Positions 31,699 to 44,473 of a DNA stretch of 64,000 bases are shown here, one piece after another. The stretch is from Liolophura sinensis. Taxonomy: Eukaryota; Mollusca; Polyplacophora; Chitonida; Chitonidae. Under the pieces are notes generated by a model. It worked only from the letters and a program-made list of their open reading frames with translations. It was not told where the DNA came from and ran no database searches. Position numbers and translations under genes: made by a program. The stretch covers positions 4,203,703 through 4,267,702 of the forward strand of contig NC_088301.1 of assembly GCF_032854445.1 (NCBI RefSeq), in the 5' to 3' direction. Position 1 is the first letter of the stretch, and each line of letters opens with the position of its first letter.

Positions 31699-34535
31699 AC
31701 AGGTAACCCCAGTTACAGTTGTCGTATAACATCTGCTAACTACCAAAAAAGTTATTTTTTTGGTAAAATTATTAGGTGCGCATATATTAGTTACAGTTCT
31801 GGTATAACATCCCCTTAACAGCCACATCAGAGTAACTTTATAAGATGTACTCAGGGTAGTTACAGTTGTGGTATAACAATTTCCCTAGCGGCCAAGTCAG
31901 GGTATCATTATAAGATGTCCTCAGCAGAGCTGCAGCTGTGGTATAACATCCCCTTAACGACCACGTCAGGGTAACTTTATAAGATGTACTCAGGGTAGTT
32001 ACAGTTGTGGTATAACATCCCCTAACGACTACGTCAGGGTAATTTTATAAGATGTACTCATAGTAGTTACATTTGTGGTATAACATCCCCTTAAAGACAA
32101 CGTCAGGGTAACTTTATAAAATGTACTCAGCAGAGCTGCAGTTGTGGTATAACATCCCCTCAACGACCACGTCATGGTAACTTTATAAGATGTACTCAGT
32201 AGAGCTGCAGATGTGGTATATGATCCGCTTAACAACCAGGTCAGGGTAACTTTACAAGATGTACTCAGGGTAGTTGCAATTGTGGTATGACATCCCCTTA
32301 ACGACCACGTCAGGCTAACTTTATAAGATGTACTCAGTAGAGCTGCAATTGTGGTATATGATCCCCTTAACGACCACGTCAGGGTAACTTTATAAGATGC
32401 ACTCAGGGTAGTTACAGTTGTGGTATAACATCCCCTTAATGACGACGTCAGGGAAACTTTATAGGATGTAGTTACAGGGTAGTTACAGTTGTGGTATAAC
32501 ATCCCCTAAACGGCCACGTCAAGGTAACTTTATAAGATGTACTCAGGGTAGTTGCAGTTGTGGTATAACATTTCCCTTAACGACCACGTCAAGGTAACTT
32601 TATAAGATGTACTCAGGGTAGTTACAGCTGTGGTATAACATTTCCATTAACGACCACGTCAAGGTAACTTTATAAGAAGCACTCAGGGTAGATACAGTTG
32701 TGGTATAACATCCCCTCAACGACCACGTCAGGGTAACTTTATAAGATGGTCTCAGGGTAGTTACAGCTGTGGTATAACATTTCCATTAACGACCACGTCA
32801 AGGTAACTTTATAAGAAGCACTCAGGGTAGATACAGTTGTGGTATAACATCCCCTCAACGGCCACGTCAGAGTAACTTTATCAGATGTACTCAGGGTAGT
32901 TACAGTTGTGGTATAACATGCCCTTAACGACCACGTTAGGGTAACTTTATAAGATGTACTCAGGGTAGTTACAGTTGTGGTATAACATCCCCTAACGACC
33001 AGGTCAGGGTAACTTTATAAGATGTACTCAGTAGAGCTGCAGATGTGGTATATGATCCGCTTAACAACCAGGTCAGGGTAACTTTACAAGATGTACTCAG
33101 GGTAGTTGCAGTTGTGGTATGACATCCCCTTAACGACCACGCCAGGCTAACTTTATAAGATGTACTCAGTAGAGCTGCAATTGTGGTATATGATCCCCTT
33201 AACGACCACGTCAGGGTAACTTTATAAGATGCACTCAGGGTAGTTACAGTTGTGGTATAACATCCCCTTAATGACGACGTCAGGGAAACTTTATAGGATG
33301 TAGTTACAGGGTAGTTACAGTTGTGGTATAACATCCCCTAAACGACCACGTCTAGGTAACTTTATAAGATGTACTCAGGGTAGATACAGTTGTTGTATAA
33401 CATCCCCTCAACGACCACGTCAGGGTAACTTTATAAGATGTACTCAGGGTAGTTACAGTTGTGGTATAACATTTCCATTAACGACCACGTCAAGGTAACT
33501 TTATAAGATGTACTCAGGGTAGTTACAGCTGTGGTATAACATTTCCATTAACGACCACGTCAAGGTAACTTTATAAGAAGCACTCAGGGTAGATACAGTT
33601 GTGGTATAACATCCCCTCAACGACCACGTCAGGGTAACTTTATAAGATGGTCTCAGGATAGTTACAGCTGTGGTATAACATTTCCATTAACGACCACGTC
33701 AAGGTAACTTTATAAGATGTACTCAGGGTAGATACAGTTGTGGTATAACATCCCCTCAACGGCCACGTCAGAGTAACTTTATCAGATGTACTCAGGGTAG
33801 TTACAGTTGTGGTATAACATGCCCTTAACGACCACGTTAGGGTAACTTTATAAGATGTACTCAGGGTAGTTACAGTTGTGGTATAACATCCCCTAACGAC
33901 CAGGTCAGGGTAACTTTATAAGATGTACTCAGTAGAGCTGCAGATGTGGTATATGATCCGCTTAACAACCAGGTCAGGGTAACTTTACAAGATGTACTCA
34001 GGGTAGTTGCAGTTGTGGTATGACATCCCCTTAACGACCACGTCAGGCTAACTTTATAAGATGTACTCAGTAGAGCTGCAATTGTGGTATATGATCCCCT
34101 TAACGACCACGTCAGGGTAACTTTATAAGATGCACTCAGGGTAGTTACAGTTGTGGTATAACATCCCCTTAACGACTACATCAGAGTAACTTTATAAGGT
34201 ACAATCAGGGTAGTTGCGTGGTGGTATAACAGCCCCTTAACGGCTACGCCGGGTAACTTTAAAAGGTGCGCTCATAGTCGTTACAGGTGCGGTATAACAG
34301 CCCTCTTGCGGCCACGTCAGTGTAATTATAAGGTGCGTTTTTGGTATATTTACAGTTTCGATATAACATCCCCCTAACGATTTTAAGGGTGACTTTATAA
34401 GGTGCACCCATGGTAGATACAATTGTGGTATGAAATCCCCTTAAGGACCACGTCAGGGGTAACTTTATAAGGTGTACTCATAGTAGATACAACTGCTGTA
34501 TAACATCCCCCTAACGACCACGTCAGGGTACTAAG
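31699..34535. repeat. 69 bp minisatellite with higher-order repeats
   Basis: About 41 copies of a 68-69 bp unit: 'gtataacatccccttaacga', 'ccacgtcagggtaacttta', 'taagatgtactcagggtagt'. A marked variant (gtagagctgcagatg) recurs at 32199, 33031 and 33932, spaced 832 and 901 bp, that is 12 and 13 units, showing higher-order organisation. Read on the minus strand, most units carry TGACGTGG and a TTATAAAG motif. The array lies in the intergenic interval between TTLL7 and IP6K. Confidence 0.93.
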
Positions 34536-35297
34536 TGTTAAACGACTAACGGAGCGTACTGGGATCACCATGGCTGCCAGTGTTACACTGGGTAAACAGA
34601 TCATGGAAACTACGGCAGCGAACATCGTTACGATCACGTTACAGATTCAGAGGGCCTAATTGGCGGAAATGTCATTTTCCTGACTGACCAGTGTAATGGT
34701 GTGACTGGCCTACCGTAGTTGTTTTTTCATTGGCCTTGGAAAAAGAGTGGCGTATATGACAAAAACCACAGTTTATATCCTTAGAACCTCTAACTTGTTT
34801 AGGTCAAGGCCACGTAAGCATACTTATATATTTCCTGAATACGGCTAATCAATCCACCATGTAATTGATGTCTGCTAATTAGGTAGACATACAGCATATC
34901 ACGAAAAGTCAATACCCAGGAGACCTTGGCCAGCTAAATATACCTCTGGGTAACACACATTTGTTATCACTACTCTCAGAGAAGTAGTTTGTCAGTGGGT
35001 TGTCTGAAAATTTAAACAAACCTGTAAGCGATGTATAGTAGTCGAGAAGCGCCAGTGTGTTGTAAACGTTGTGTATTAACAAAGGCCGTCAACATGGCTA
35101 AACGTATTTGCTATTATAAATGCAGTTACCGGTATTAATTAAGAATTACTATTAACTGTTATCGTTCTACATTTCAATAAAGAATGTTTGGCCAATTTGA
35201 AAGAGAAAATTGGGTTTGAATAGAGCTCTTTGGATATCGATGGGAAATGGAAGGGAAATTGTCAAGGAGTTTATGCATTTTTTAAAAAATTTAATTG

Positions 35298-35355
35298 GTT
35301 GGTGTTTTACACCGTTTTCTTATACGGCGGTGCAAGGAAACCGGACAGAGACTAG
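35298..35355 (-). mobile_element. SINE family A fragment
   Basis: 'ttggttggtgttttacaccg' and 'ggaaaccggacagag' match the 3' portion of family A in antisense; heavily truncated. Confidence 0.5.
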
Positions 35356-35560
35356 GGGAAAATGGTATTGGGTCGGGGAGAGCCATGGATGCCGAAAGGG
35401 AGGTGGTATTGAGAGGCAGATGGTATTGCGTCAAGGAGAGCCAGGAATGTGGGAGAGAGGTGGTATTGAGGGGAAGATGGTATTGGGTCAGGGAGAGCCA
35501 TGGATGCCGGAAGGGAGGTGGTATTGAGAGGAAGATGGTATTGGGTCAGGGAGATGTTAT
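35356..35560. repeat. 57-58 bp tandem repeat, about 3.5 copies
   Basis: Units with 'gagagccatggatgccg' and 'ggtggtattgagaggaaga'; 'agcca' recurs at 35381, 35439 and 35496. It starts directly at the edge of the SINE fragment. Confidence 0.8.
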
Positions 35561-36515
35561 ATCGGTATTTGGAGGCAAGTTGCAATTGCAATGCAGTTAT
35601 TATGTTGTACAATGATTGAAGAAGCTTTTGGATTGATAGCGGTTGCAAGGTGTACTTCAATGGTCAATCAAATTAATAAATACATAAATAAATACATAAA
35701 TAAACAAATAAAATCGCATTTACGTGTATATGTGTGTTGTATAATCGATATACCAAGACCTCCTTTCCTAGCCATGCTGATGTGTGCCTATATACACCCT
35801 ACACGCCTTGCCTACACGACGTACGACTTGTTTGGGGTAAGGTCATACAGATATAGATCTGTAAGTGTTATAATCCGTACTAATGATCACAGATGCTGAC
35901 TGTGGGGCTTCTCGTGCCAGTCGATATTGACCCAAGCATATCGATTTTCACTTATTAGCCAGGCTTTGCCTACACTATGCAGAGAGAACGGTTTACGTAA
36001 AGAACCAGTCTCGTACATTGCTCATACACCTTCAAGCACTAACAACAGACCATATTTAAACAACATAGGGTGCGAGGGACAAATAAAATCGGAATCTCAA
36101 AATAACATCGTTACATCCAAAGAATAACCGTTTGGTGTATTTAAGTGTATCGGCATTTGTGGTTTCCTACATACAATATATAATGACTGCATTACAAATG
36201 GTGTCGTTACCGTTTGTTTTAACTTCCTCTTCTTATATTGAAAATACGTGGTTCGGCAGAAGTAGCTAAATTCGGCGGATACATCTATGGTAAAATGTAA
36301 TTCTCTGTATGGTTTGAAAAAAAAAAACACTGTAAATCAATGATGCTGAAAGCCTGCCATACATAAAATAATTGTCAAGTAATTCCGAGAGAAACAGACA
36401 ACTAAATATATAAAGATATACCGACATTTCATACTATGCCTGACTTATAACCAGAACGTTGCCTAATATTCGAAATGGCCGATGAAAGTCGCCCAGTAAG
36501 AACTAAACCAGTCAG

Positions 36516-36762
36516 AGCGGAGTGTATATAGAGCAGGAAGTGTACATAAAGCAGGAAGTTTATATTTAGCAGGGAGTGTACATAGAGCAAGAGGTGTATA
36601 CAGAGCAAGGAGTGTATATAGAGCAGGGTGTGTATATAGAGCAGGAAGTGTTTACAGAGCAGGAAGTGTACATACAGCAGGGTGTGTAATATAGAGCAGG
36701 AAGTGTACATACATCAGGAGGTGTATACAGAACACGGAGTGTACGCAAAGCAGGAGTGTATA
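36516..36762. repeat. 18 bp minisatellite, about 13 copies
   Basis: Unit 'agcaggaagtgtacatag' with point variants. The 18 bp period gives open frames on both strands with Leu/Tyr/His-rich repeats, which I do not call as genes. Confidence 0.85.
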
Positions 36763-36769
36763 AAGCGCA

Positions 36770-39700
36770 TGATGATGATGAATTTTCCCTAACTTTAAAC
36801 CTGAAGTGCGAACGTTGTTAACGCCCTACTCTTGTACCTTGTACTCTTTAATAAATAGCCTATCTCTAAGCTTTAACTTGAACACGTAGTGAAAAAAAAA
36901 AACGGTTAAGCTTTTGCCTGAGTGCAAGTTCTTTGGATGGGAATTTCTGAGGATTATCCCAAAATAGTCCACCCAGAGTCTACGCCAGAACCACGGAGAC
37001 ATGTTTAAGTGTAAAGAGTTCACCTTCTCCAGTAACTACATAATTATACATGCCATCGGTAATCTTGAGAATGTTTTCTGAAGACGTTTTCTCAGCGTTC
37101 GTCACGTATCGGATTGCTGATATTCTAAGGGGAAAAATGCTATCTAACAGGAATGGAAGAGAATTTAAGCATCCATATATGGTGTGGGCTTATGTTAGTC
37201 AATACTTAGTTTTGTTATTTAATAACGATTGTTTCCTTCGGAAGTGTTAAGCTTCTATATCATTATTATATATATACATGTATAAAGAGATTATTAATAA
37301 CACCTTATATCTGTAAAATTTTCTTGATCATTTAATTATAAACCACATAGCAGAGCCGTCGAGTGCATATAATTAATAAGGCCTGGAGAGCAACAGACAG
37401 GGGAATTCCAACTGGTCATGTATGACTATGGGACTGCGTCTGTACCTCGCCACCACGACCAATCACCTTCAAAGTACTGGAACCGGATACCCATTTCAGT
37501 GTTGTAGAATCGCTATGTGATCGTGCTGTCTTCCTTTCATAAAGCGATTTGCATTTTCTTTGCATTTTAGTCGTACTAAACTTTCATGGTTAATTTCGAC
37601 ATTTCCTGGTTAAATTCCTTGTAAATTTCCCCATGCCTTTCTTGGGGATTCATCGCAACCAAAATATCTGTTTGGCTCCACCATGTACACATGTACATCG
37701 TTAGATTCAGTTCAACCTCACTTCCACTCTACCATTCACCATTTTGTTTATTTCTTTGTGCTGGATTCGTTTTATGCAAAACTCCTACCGAATTGATTTA
37801 ATTATACCGTGAATGTTTTTGTTTACTTCTTAGTGTCGCATTCACTTCTAACAAACTTGGCTTTCGTAAAATCATTTTCTTCACTTCTTTGCACCGAATT
37901 TGCTCCCTCTGTCCACCTTTTTCAAACCAGATAAATTTTAACCAAAGCTTCTATTTGGTTAACACGAATCTTTTTGTCCACTTCTTTGTGCCCAGTTTAA
38001 TTTAATCAAAAGTTATGTTCGACTTTACCATGAATCATAGAACTCCCTTTTATTTGGATAACACAAATCTCCATGCCCACTTCATTGTACGGGGTTTGCT
38101 TGAAGCAAATCTATTATTGGCTTCTATAGCAAACAATTGTTCCGCATCTTCGTGTCGGATTCTCTTTAACGTAAATGTTCTTCATTTGGAGCATGCAGAC
38201 AACCTGAGCACAGACCAGCATCACCGATAAACACTCGTTCTTTATACTGATGTTATGTTTAGGTTGTCACATCCGAACGCTGTATGCCACATTAACAGAA
38301 AGGCTTCCTTGTTGACGTCGGGAAATCGTCATCCACTCAGCGTAACACAGATGTCGTTTGGTACCAAAACAAGTGATTTAACGCTAGTTTAACTGAGACA
38401 TTGCTCATTATGGCTTCAACAAAAAAACAAGTGGACAACCTTCTGTACTGTATGTGATCATCCATAGAACAACATTAAACAACTTTCTGCGGAACATTTC
38501 TCTTGGATTCGGGAAAAATAGGCCTCTACCGCAGAATTTGACGATGCTTCAGCAGCGTATAGCGACTTGGTAGCTGATTGATTATAACTACATTATTGTG
38601 CGAAAACTACAAACGATTTCGTTTGAAATCGCAAACACAACCTTAGGCCGTTTTTATACAATTTCGTACAACTCGTGCGCGTGTTGTGATTATTTTCTTG
38701 ATGTTACACTGAATCAGGTTACACAAGTGACGCCATATTAAACTGCAATCGCACTGTCTGATTGTCGAGTCGACCCTTCCCATTCGACTAGTCGGATGAA
38801 AACATGACATGCGCCATTCCATGCGATTTTAGCATTCGACAAATCTCATCGTCTTAAAGCAGCCTATGAAACAGAATTGTCCTATTTTCAATCCAATTGT
38901 CGAATAGATTATGGTAGCTTATGACAGCTTATGGCAAGTTTGTTGTAGGGGTGTCAAAATCCCGTCATTACAGCGTCAGTTGTAAGTAGGCCTATACTTC
39001 AGCCATTCGTGGCAAACTATGCAGTAATATAGACGGTAAATTGGTTTCATTTAAAGAAAATAATCCAGATTATCTGATCATTTAACCGTTGTGTACAGCG
39101 CCGATACTATGGAACTGGGGTATATGGCTTTATAGGGAGGCGGCGTATTTTTTAATCCATGAGATTGTGTTAGTGTGAAGCAGGACCTTGAGCCGTTGTT
39201 ACATCAACATGGCGACTCACCAACTACTGTGGCAGTTGTTTGCACGTACAAGTAGGCCTATATGATGACTATGTTAACAGAAAGTCATATCGTAAAATAC
39301 ACTCAATACCGTACTGGTCAGCATTCACAATGTAGAGCATACATGGTCATCATAATAGCAGGTGCCTCACCTTTGTGATTTGGCAGCAACCGTTCATATA
39401 CGAGTCGACCTTGAGCTGGACTGATTCGATGCAATGTTAAACGTGGGCATGAGGGATACATGTTACGGGGATCAGTTAGACAGCGTTAGGCCTACACATG
39501 CAGGGTCCTAAGGATGGCACGTGCTGACTTATTTGGAGAGGCAATGTACGCGTCACAGTTTCGGCAAACATCCAAATAAAAAAAGTAGAAAGAAACATTC
39601 AAACAAATGACTCATCGTGTGTAAACTTGTTTCAATGGGCTGAATGCATTTCGCCCACTTCACCACACCAACAGGTAAAACCACTGATCAGCCTTATATC

Positions 39701-40660
39701 CGGATTGTTGTGTTTTTCTCCTCAGTTAGCTCCATCCTGCATGCTATATCAGGTTGTCACTGCATTTTATGTTGGGAGCAGAGAAACTGGTTAGGCGAAC
39801 AACAGAGCGTGTTTCTGTCATTGCGTCCCGGATTTTACCACAACGAACGTGCTCATCTCACGGCGTTTTTAAAAGCCGCTTTCTGCATATGTTAAGTTTT
39901 AAATGTTCTAAAGGTATTTGTTCATGCTAGATATGACTGATATAGGCATCACGTATACAACGCCATTACACGAGGCAAGCGTATGAGTGGCAACAATGAA
40001 CAGAATGTTCGTTTATGTAGAATCGTTTTCTTTGACAATATATCAGTTTCTAACCTGACCTGAGAGGAAACACAACCATACAATAGGACATAGTGCACAA
40101 AACATGTACACGCGCTGTAATTGGATATAAACCAGCCAGTCAAGTTCGTGTACTCAACGTCACGCGATGACGTGCCATTTCATGCCCCAACACCGTAGAG
40201 TGAAAATTAATCTCGAGTGGGTCGTTAAACACCAGTCAGTCAATGACTTAATCAAACAATCAATCAAAACTGTAAATGACGTTCCTTTCCCAGAGACACA
40301 TCTAAGTTTCGCCATTTTAACACAACAGTTAAGAAATCAAATGCTAAATCAACCATTTCGGGCATAAAAGCCATATTTGAATCTTAAATTCGCATTGTCA
40401 TAATTTGCTATTTGAGATTTTCAGTTCCTGTATGAACTGGTCAAAATTAAGCTTTTTTTGTGGACGGTTCAACCTTAACGGTAACACAGAACAATCATCG
40501 TTACATGACTGGATTTGTTCATTATGTACAGATAGGAAAGTGTAAAACTGAGCTAACTTGTAACGGTTGACCAAAGGCAAGGTATACACACACGCTGGCT
40601 TATCAGATTTCTCTGTGTGTGGACGTGCCATTCTTTATCCAGGGACAAGATAAGCACGTC
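36770..40660. other. gene-poor interval, no gene supported
   Basis: No chain of exons found on either strand. 37700-38200 has loose, degenerate repetition ('cacttctttgtg(c/t)c...'). 38750-38950 shares motifs such as 'attcgacaaatc' with 42225-42520. 40190-40265 ends in 'gtcgttaaacaccagtcagt' with a CAAT-rich tail, resembling another SINE 3' end. Confidence 0.45.
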
Positions 40661-40684
40661 TATTGAGGTCTACTCCTCCAGGAA

Positions 40685-40847
40685 TTTATTTATTTATTTA
40701 GTTGATTGGTGTTTTACGCCGTACTCAAGAATATTTCACTTATACCATGGCGGCCAGCATTATGGTGGGTGGAAACCGGGCAGAGCTCGGGGGAACCCAC
40801 GACCATCCGCAGGTTGCTGACAGACCTTCCCACGTACGACCTGAGAG
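40685..40847 (-). mobile_element. SINE family A, 5'-truncated, with target duplication
   Basis: Minus-strand copy carrying the 3' two thirds of family A ('ggtgttttacgccgtactca', 'ggcggccagcattatggtgg', 'ccatccgcaggttgctgaca'). Flanked by a perfect 14 bp direct repeat, TACTCCTCCAGGAA, at 40671-40684 and 40848-40861. The tRNA-like head is missing, as expected for a 5'-truncated insertion. Confidence 0.88.
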
Positions 40848-42224
40848 TACTCCTCCAGGAAGTCCTGAGTAAAACTGACTGACAGCCTATTGTCACTGTG
40901 TCCTTACCTCAACAAAGACTCAATCAAACAAAGACTAGAGGAATTTATTGCACTACACTAAACTGGTAATCTTCAAAACCATTGAAGTAGAAGAAAACTT
41001 AAAACATGAGACTGAAAAGAGAACATTTTTTCTATCTGGTTGTGCCTGCTGCATAATTTTGCGATTTTTCCTTGCCATACAAGTAAAGCCTGAATACAGC
41101 AAAGCTGGCATAATTCACTGAGTCCATCGCGTCCTCCGTCTTTAACACCCTGTAATTTATGCTGGGGGTGTGTTGCCTCTCAGTCAGTGAGAGCCGCTAA
41201 AACTGCCGCCTTGTTCGTGTAAGCTCAGGCCTAGTTCTTAGGCAAAATGGAGTCGCCAACAGCGGATTTTGGCACGGACCTTACTTATTATTTATCAACT
41301 TGAGGTACATGTAAGAATTTTTTTACGGCATGCACCTGCGAGGAAATGCATACTCTTTTAAATAGTATTTGATTGATATTTAAATTTTCTTCTCCTTTAA
41401 TGAAAAAAAGTTATTTGTATTCATTTATTAATTTCTCGTCTTTGTTGACCAAGACCTGCAAGTATAACCTTGTCCAAAAAATGTAAGTTTTGAACAGGTA
41501 TACAGTGCTCCCTTAACTCTGCATGTGAATCAATGTCTGCGACAATAAATTTTTGTAGAGAAATCCATACTCTTTACAGCGCATGCGCCGCTCTCTACTC
41601 TTCGCTTTACATCACTACCACCAATAGACAAGCTTGACCTTGGAAGCCTAGGACACGCATGTAGGCTTACTTAGGCTTAGCCTCATAACGTGCGTCCTCC
41701 AGTGGAACTATTTAATCAGTACACATTAATAAAATTGTTTTAGGATTTGGTTGGAATCATGTTGTACACAGTCTAGATAAAAACAACGCTGAGGTCACTG
41801 TGGTTACGGTGATGTGGCCGGAAGTGTTGTCAGAAAACATTAACAGTCCGCTTCAACCTTTGTCTCTGATATTACATTATACACATGCATTATCTTTATC
41901 TAAAGTATGTACAGCGTGATTCTAACCAAAACCTGATATAAACCTGAAACAGGCTAAACTTGTCTGGTGGCGGCAGTGATGTAAAGCGAAAGGTAGAAAG
42001 AGATGCATGGGTGGTAATGAGCATGGGAGTGAAGTTCTCACCCACATTTTCGTGTCTCCATTTGACTTATTTTACACAGACCGCGAATTCGAGCTTCGTT
42101 TCATAATAAGACACTGACAACTGTTGGTAAAATGCATGCACATGTAAGTGTTTAATGTATGTGTAAACATCTGTGGCATGTGTAAAAGGCCTATATAACA
42201 GACAAGTTTTTTCACTTAACGCTA

Positions 42225-42520
42225 TTACGTCGAATCCCCTTAGTCGAATGAAAATAGGATAAGCCCTATTTCATACGATTGTAAAGCGCGTCTTGCAAGT
42301 AGACTTGCCCTATTTCATGCCACTGTAGTATTTGACAAATTGCCATGTCTGAACACGTCTTGCAAGTAGACTTGCACAATTTTCTTGGCACTGGTTGTAT
42401 TCAACGGGTCGCTACATCAATTCAGTTGTGTGAAGACGGCTTATAAGTCAGATTTGCATTCTCTGTTCTTTCAACTTGTCCAGTTCGACAAATCGTATGA
42501 TGTGAATGCGGCTTAACTAA
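42225..42520. repeat. degenerate repeat related to 38750-38950
   Basis: Two internal copies of 'cgtcttgcaagtagacttgc' (about 42289 and 42357). 'tcatacgatt' near the left side and 'aatcgtatgatgtgaatgc' near the right hint at inverted ends. Possibly an old DNA transposon remnant. Confidence 0.35.
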
Positions 42521-44065
42521 AGTTTGATACACAAATTTAAAAAGTATAACCAGAAGTCAGAGTTCATATCACCTGTAAATAATCTTTCTTTACATAATAT
42601 TTTACAATATTTACAACTGTCAACAGGTAAGAGAGTATAACCAGGGTAACAATGTTAACAATTAAATTATAGGCCGTTCAAATACAATACTTCACGTGAA
42701 AATAAAAAATGAAATAAACCATACAAACTGTGTAAGGGTTTCCATGTTACAAATTCAATAATAACTCAATAGTTAAAAAAAACCTTCAATATTGCCCTGG
42801 AAAGAACTTATATGTGGATGAGAGGGTTAGGAGTATGTGTGAGAGTGGGGGTAGGATGTGTGTTGGGGAGTGGGTTGGATGGGTTGGGGGTGGGGTCTGA
42901 TGGCGCTCCGTGAATCATACTGGAGGTAGTTTTGGCCATTACATGTTTACTCAGTGTTACAGCAAACAATGAACCTACATTTTTAAACACCATGTTTACA
43001 TTACATGCATATATCTTACCCAGTTTGACAATATGATTGGTTACATTTCAGTTTTGAAATGTATTCAGTTGGGGCAAAATCTTGCAACTTTTTCCTATAT
43101 GAATCAATCAGCTGATTTGATAGCCAGTGGTAAACCTCACGATTTTGTAAACCTCGGACCGCTACACCATTCTTCTATCAGCTGCCTTGATAAAAACGAT
43201 TCAACTTGCAGTACTGTCCGTCATACCTTTCTAAGGTATTGCAAGACTTTAACAATAAGCAGGTATCAAATTTACACAGTAAACGATAACAATAAATCTG
43301 AGATCATTGGAGCAATGCTTTCCTGTTATAAAGCTCGTTCTAGGCTATAGCCAATCCAGTCAATATAGTCCCAAGTCTAGACTCTAACCAATATGGTTAT
43401 AAATAAGTAATACTTCTCTAGGAAAAATCAGACCGAAACTTTCACCATATTCTGTCCATATTTACTTCTAAATAAAACCAGTCCTTTCACAATACAAAAC
43501 AAAATCACAATACAAAACAAAATCACAAAACAAACCCCTAACACCCTAACCCCTCGCAACAAACAAGAATTAACACTTTTCAATGCCCAAGGACTCGTAG
43601 AATGGCTTCATCCCTCATCTCTATCCTGGGATGAAATAGACAAATGAATAAATGTAAAATTGTAGTACTCATTGCTACATTTCTTACCTAAACTATCTTT
43701 CTGACGAAGTTCCATCTCTTGTACCCAATGTATTGCAAGAGTAATCAATTGACTTAGATTATACTCTCATGCAAAAGTGCATATAACAATCCATTATTCA
43801 TCAATATTTTTAAAAATAAAAACTATGCATAAATCACTCTAATTAAGCAAAATATGAATGAGCGATACATACAAATACTTTCTCCACTTAGAACTGGGCA
43901 CCAACAATGTGCTTCTTATCACTAGATCTCAAACCATTTCAACCTTGCTGGCACATCCACTGCTTACTACTGGGTTCCGCTTAAAGCTTTTCTCATAAAA
44001 TGGCTTGGGAGACTTGTTCTGCACAAGCCCAGGTTACCTAGTGTTCTCTCCTCTAAGAGGAAGAG

Positions 44066-44082
44066 GGGCCTCCGTGGCTCAG
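44066..44082 (+). mobile_element. minimal SINE family A head flanked by direct repeats
   Basis: Seventeen bases, GGGCCTCCGTGGCTCAG, match the first bases of family A at 60968. They lie between two copies of TCTAAGAGGAAGA (44052-44064 and 44083-44095). No body or tail is present. Confidence 0.5.
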
Positions 44083-44473
44083 TCTAAGAGGAAGAAGAGT
44101 TGTACTGATGAATAGGGCTTCAGATCAAACAAAACTGGAGGCAAAAAATAAAAATCAAAAAAGTAATAAAGCTCTACTTCTAACACTCTTCTAAAGGCTA
44201 CCACACATATCAGTTAATTTCAGGTGGAATGAGATTTGAAATTTGAGATCACTCTACACTACTTGATATTGCTTTTCCTACAGATTAGCACCCATGTGAG
44301 CCCCTGAGCCACTTATTCCCCAATGGCACCTCAACATGTAGCTGTTACTCATTCACCATTATTACACTGATACATCTAAAATCACAAGGTAATAAAAAAC
44401 AAATTAACAGTAATTGGTGCCAATAAAATATACACAAGTTACAGTAAAGTTATTATTATTTGTTTCAGTTGTG

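Noticed and set aside
32029-33334. 157- and 121-codon minus-strand frames sharing a long identical N-terminal part
   Set aside because: Identity comes from the higher-order 69 bp satellite, not from duplicated genes.
36429-36748. Leu/Tyr/His-rich frames resembling membrane repeats
   Set aside because: Encoded by the 18 bp minisatellite.
39200-39260. Possible gene start (ATGGCGACTCACCAAC context)
   Set aside because: The frame stops after about 18 codons and no downstream exon could be chained; only the YY1-like context is suggestive.
41247-41305. Possible first exon (ATGGAGTCGCC...)
   Set aside because: Stops after 18 codons just before a GT, and no following exon is visible.
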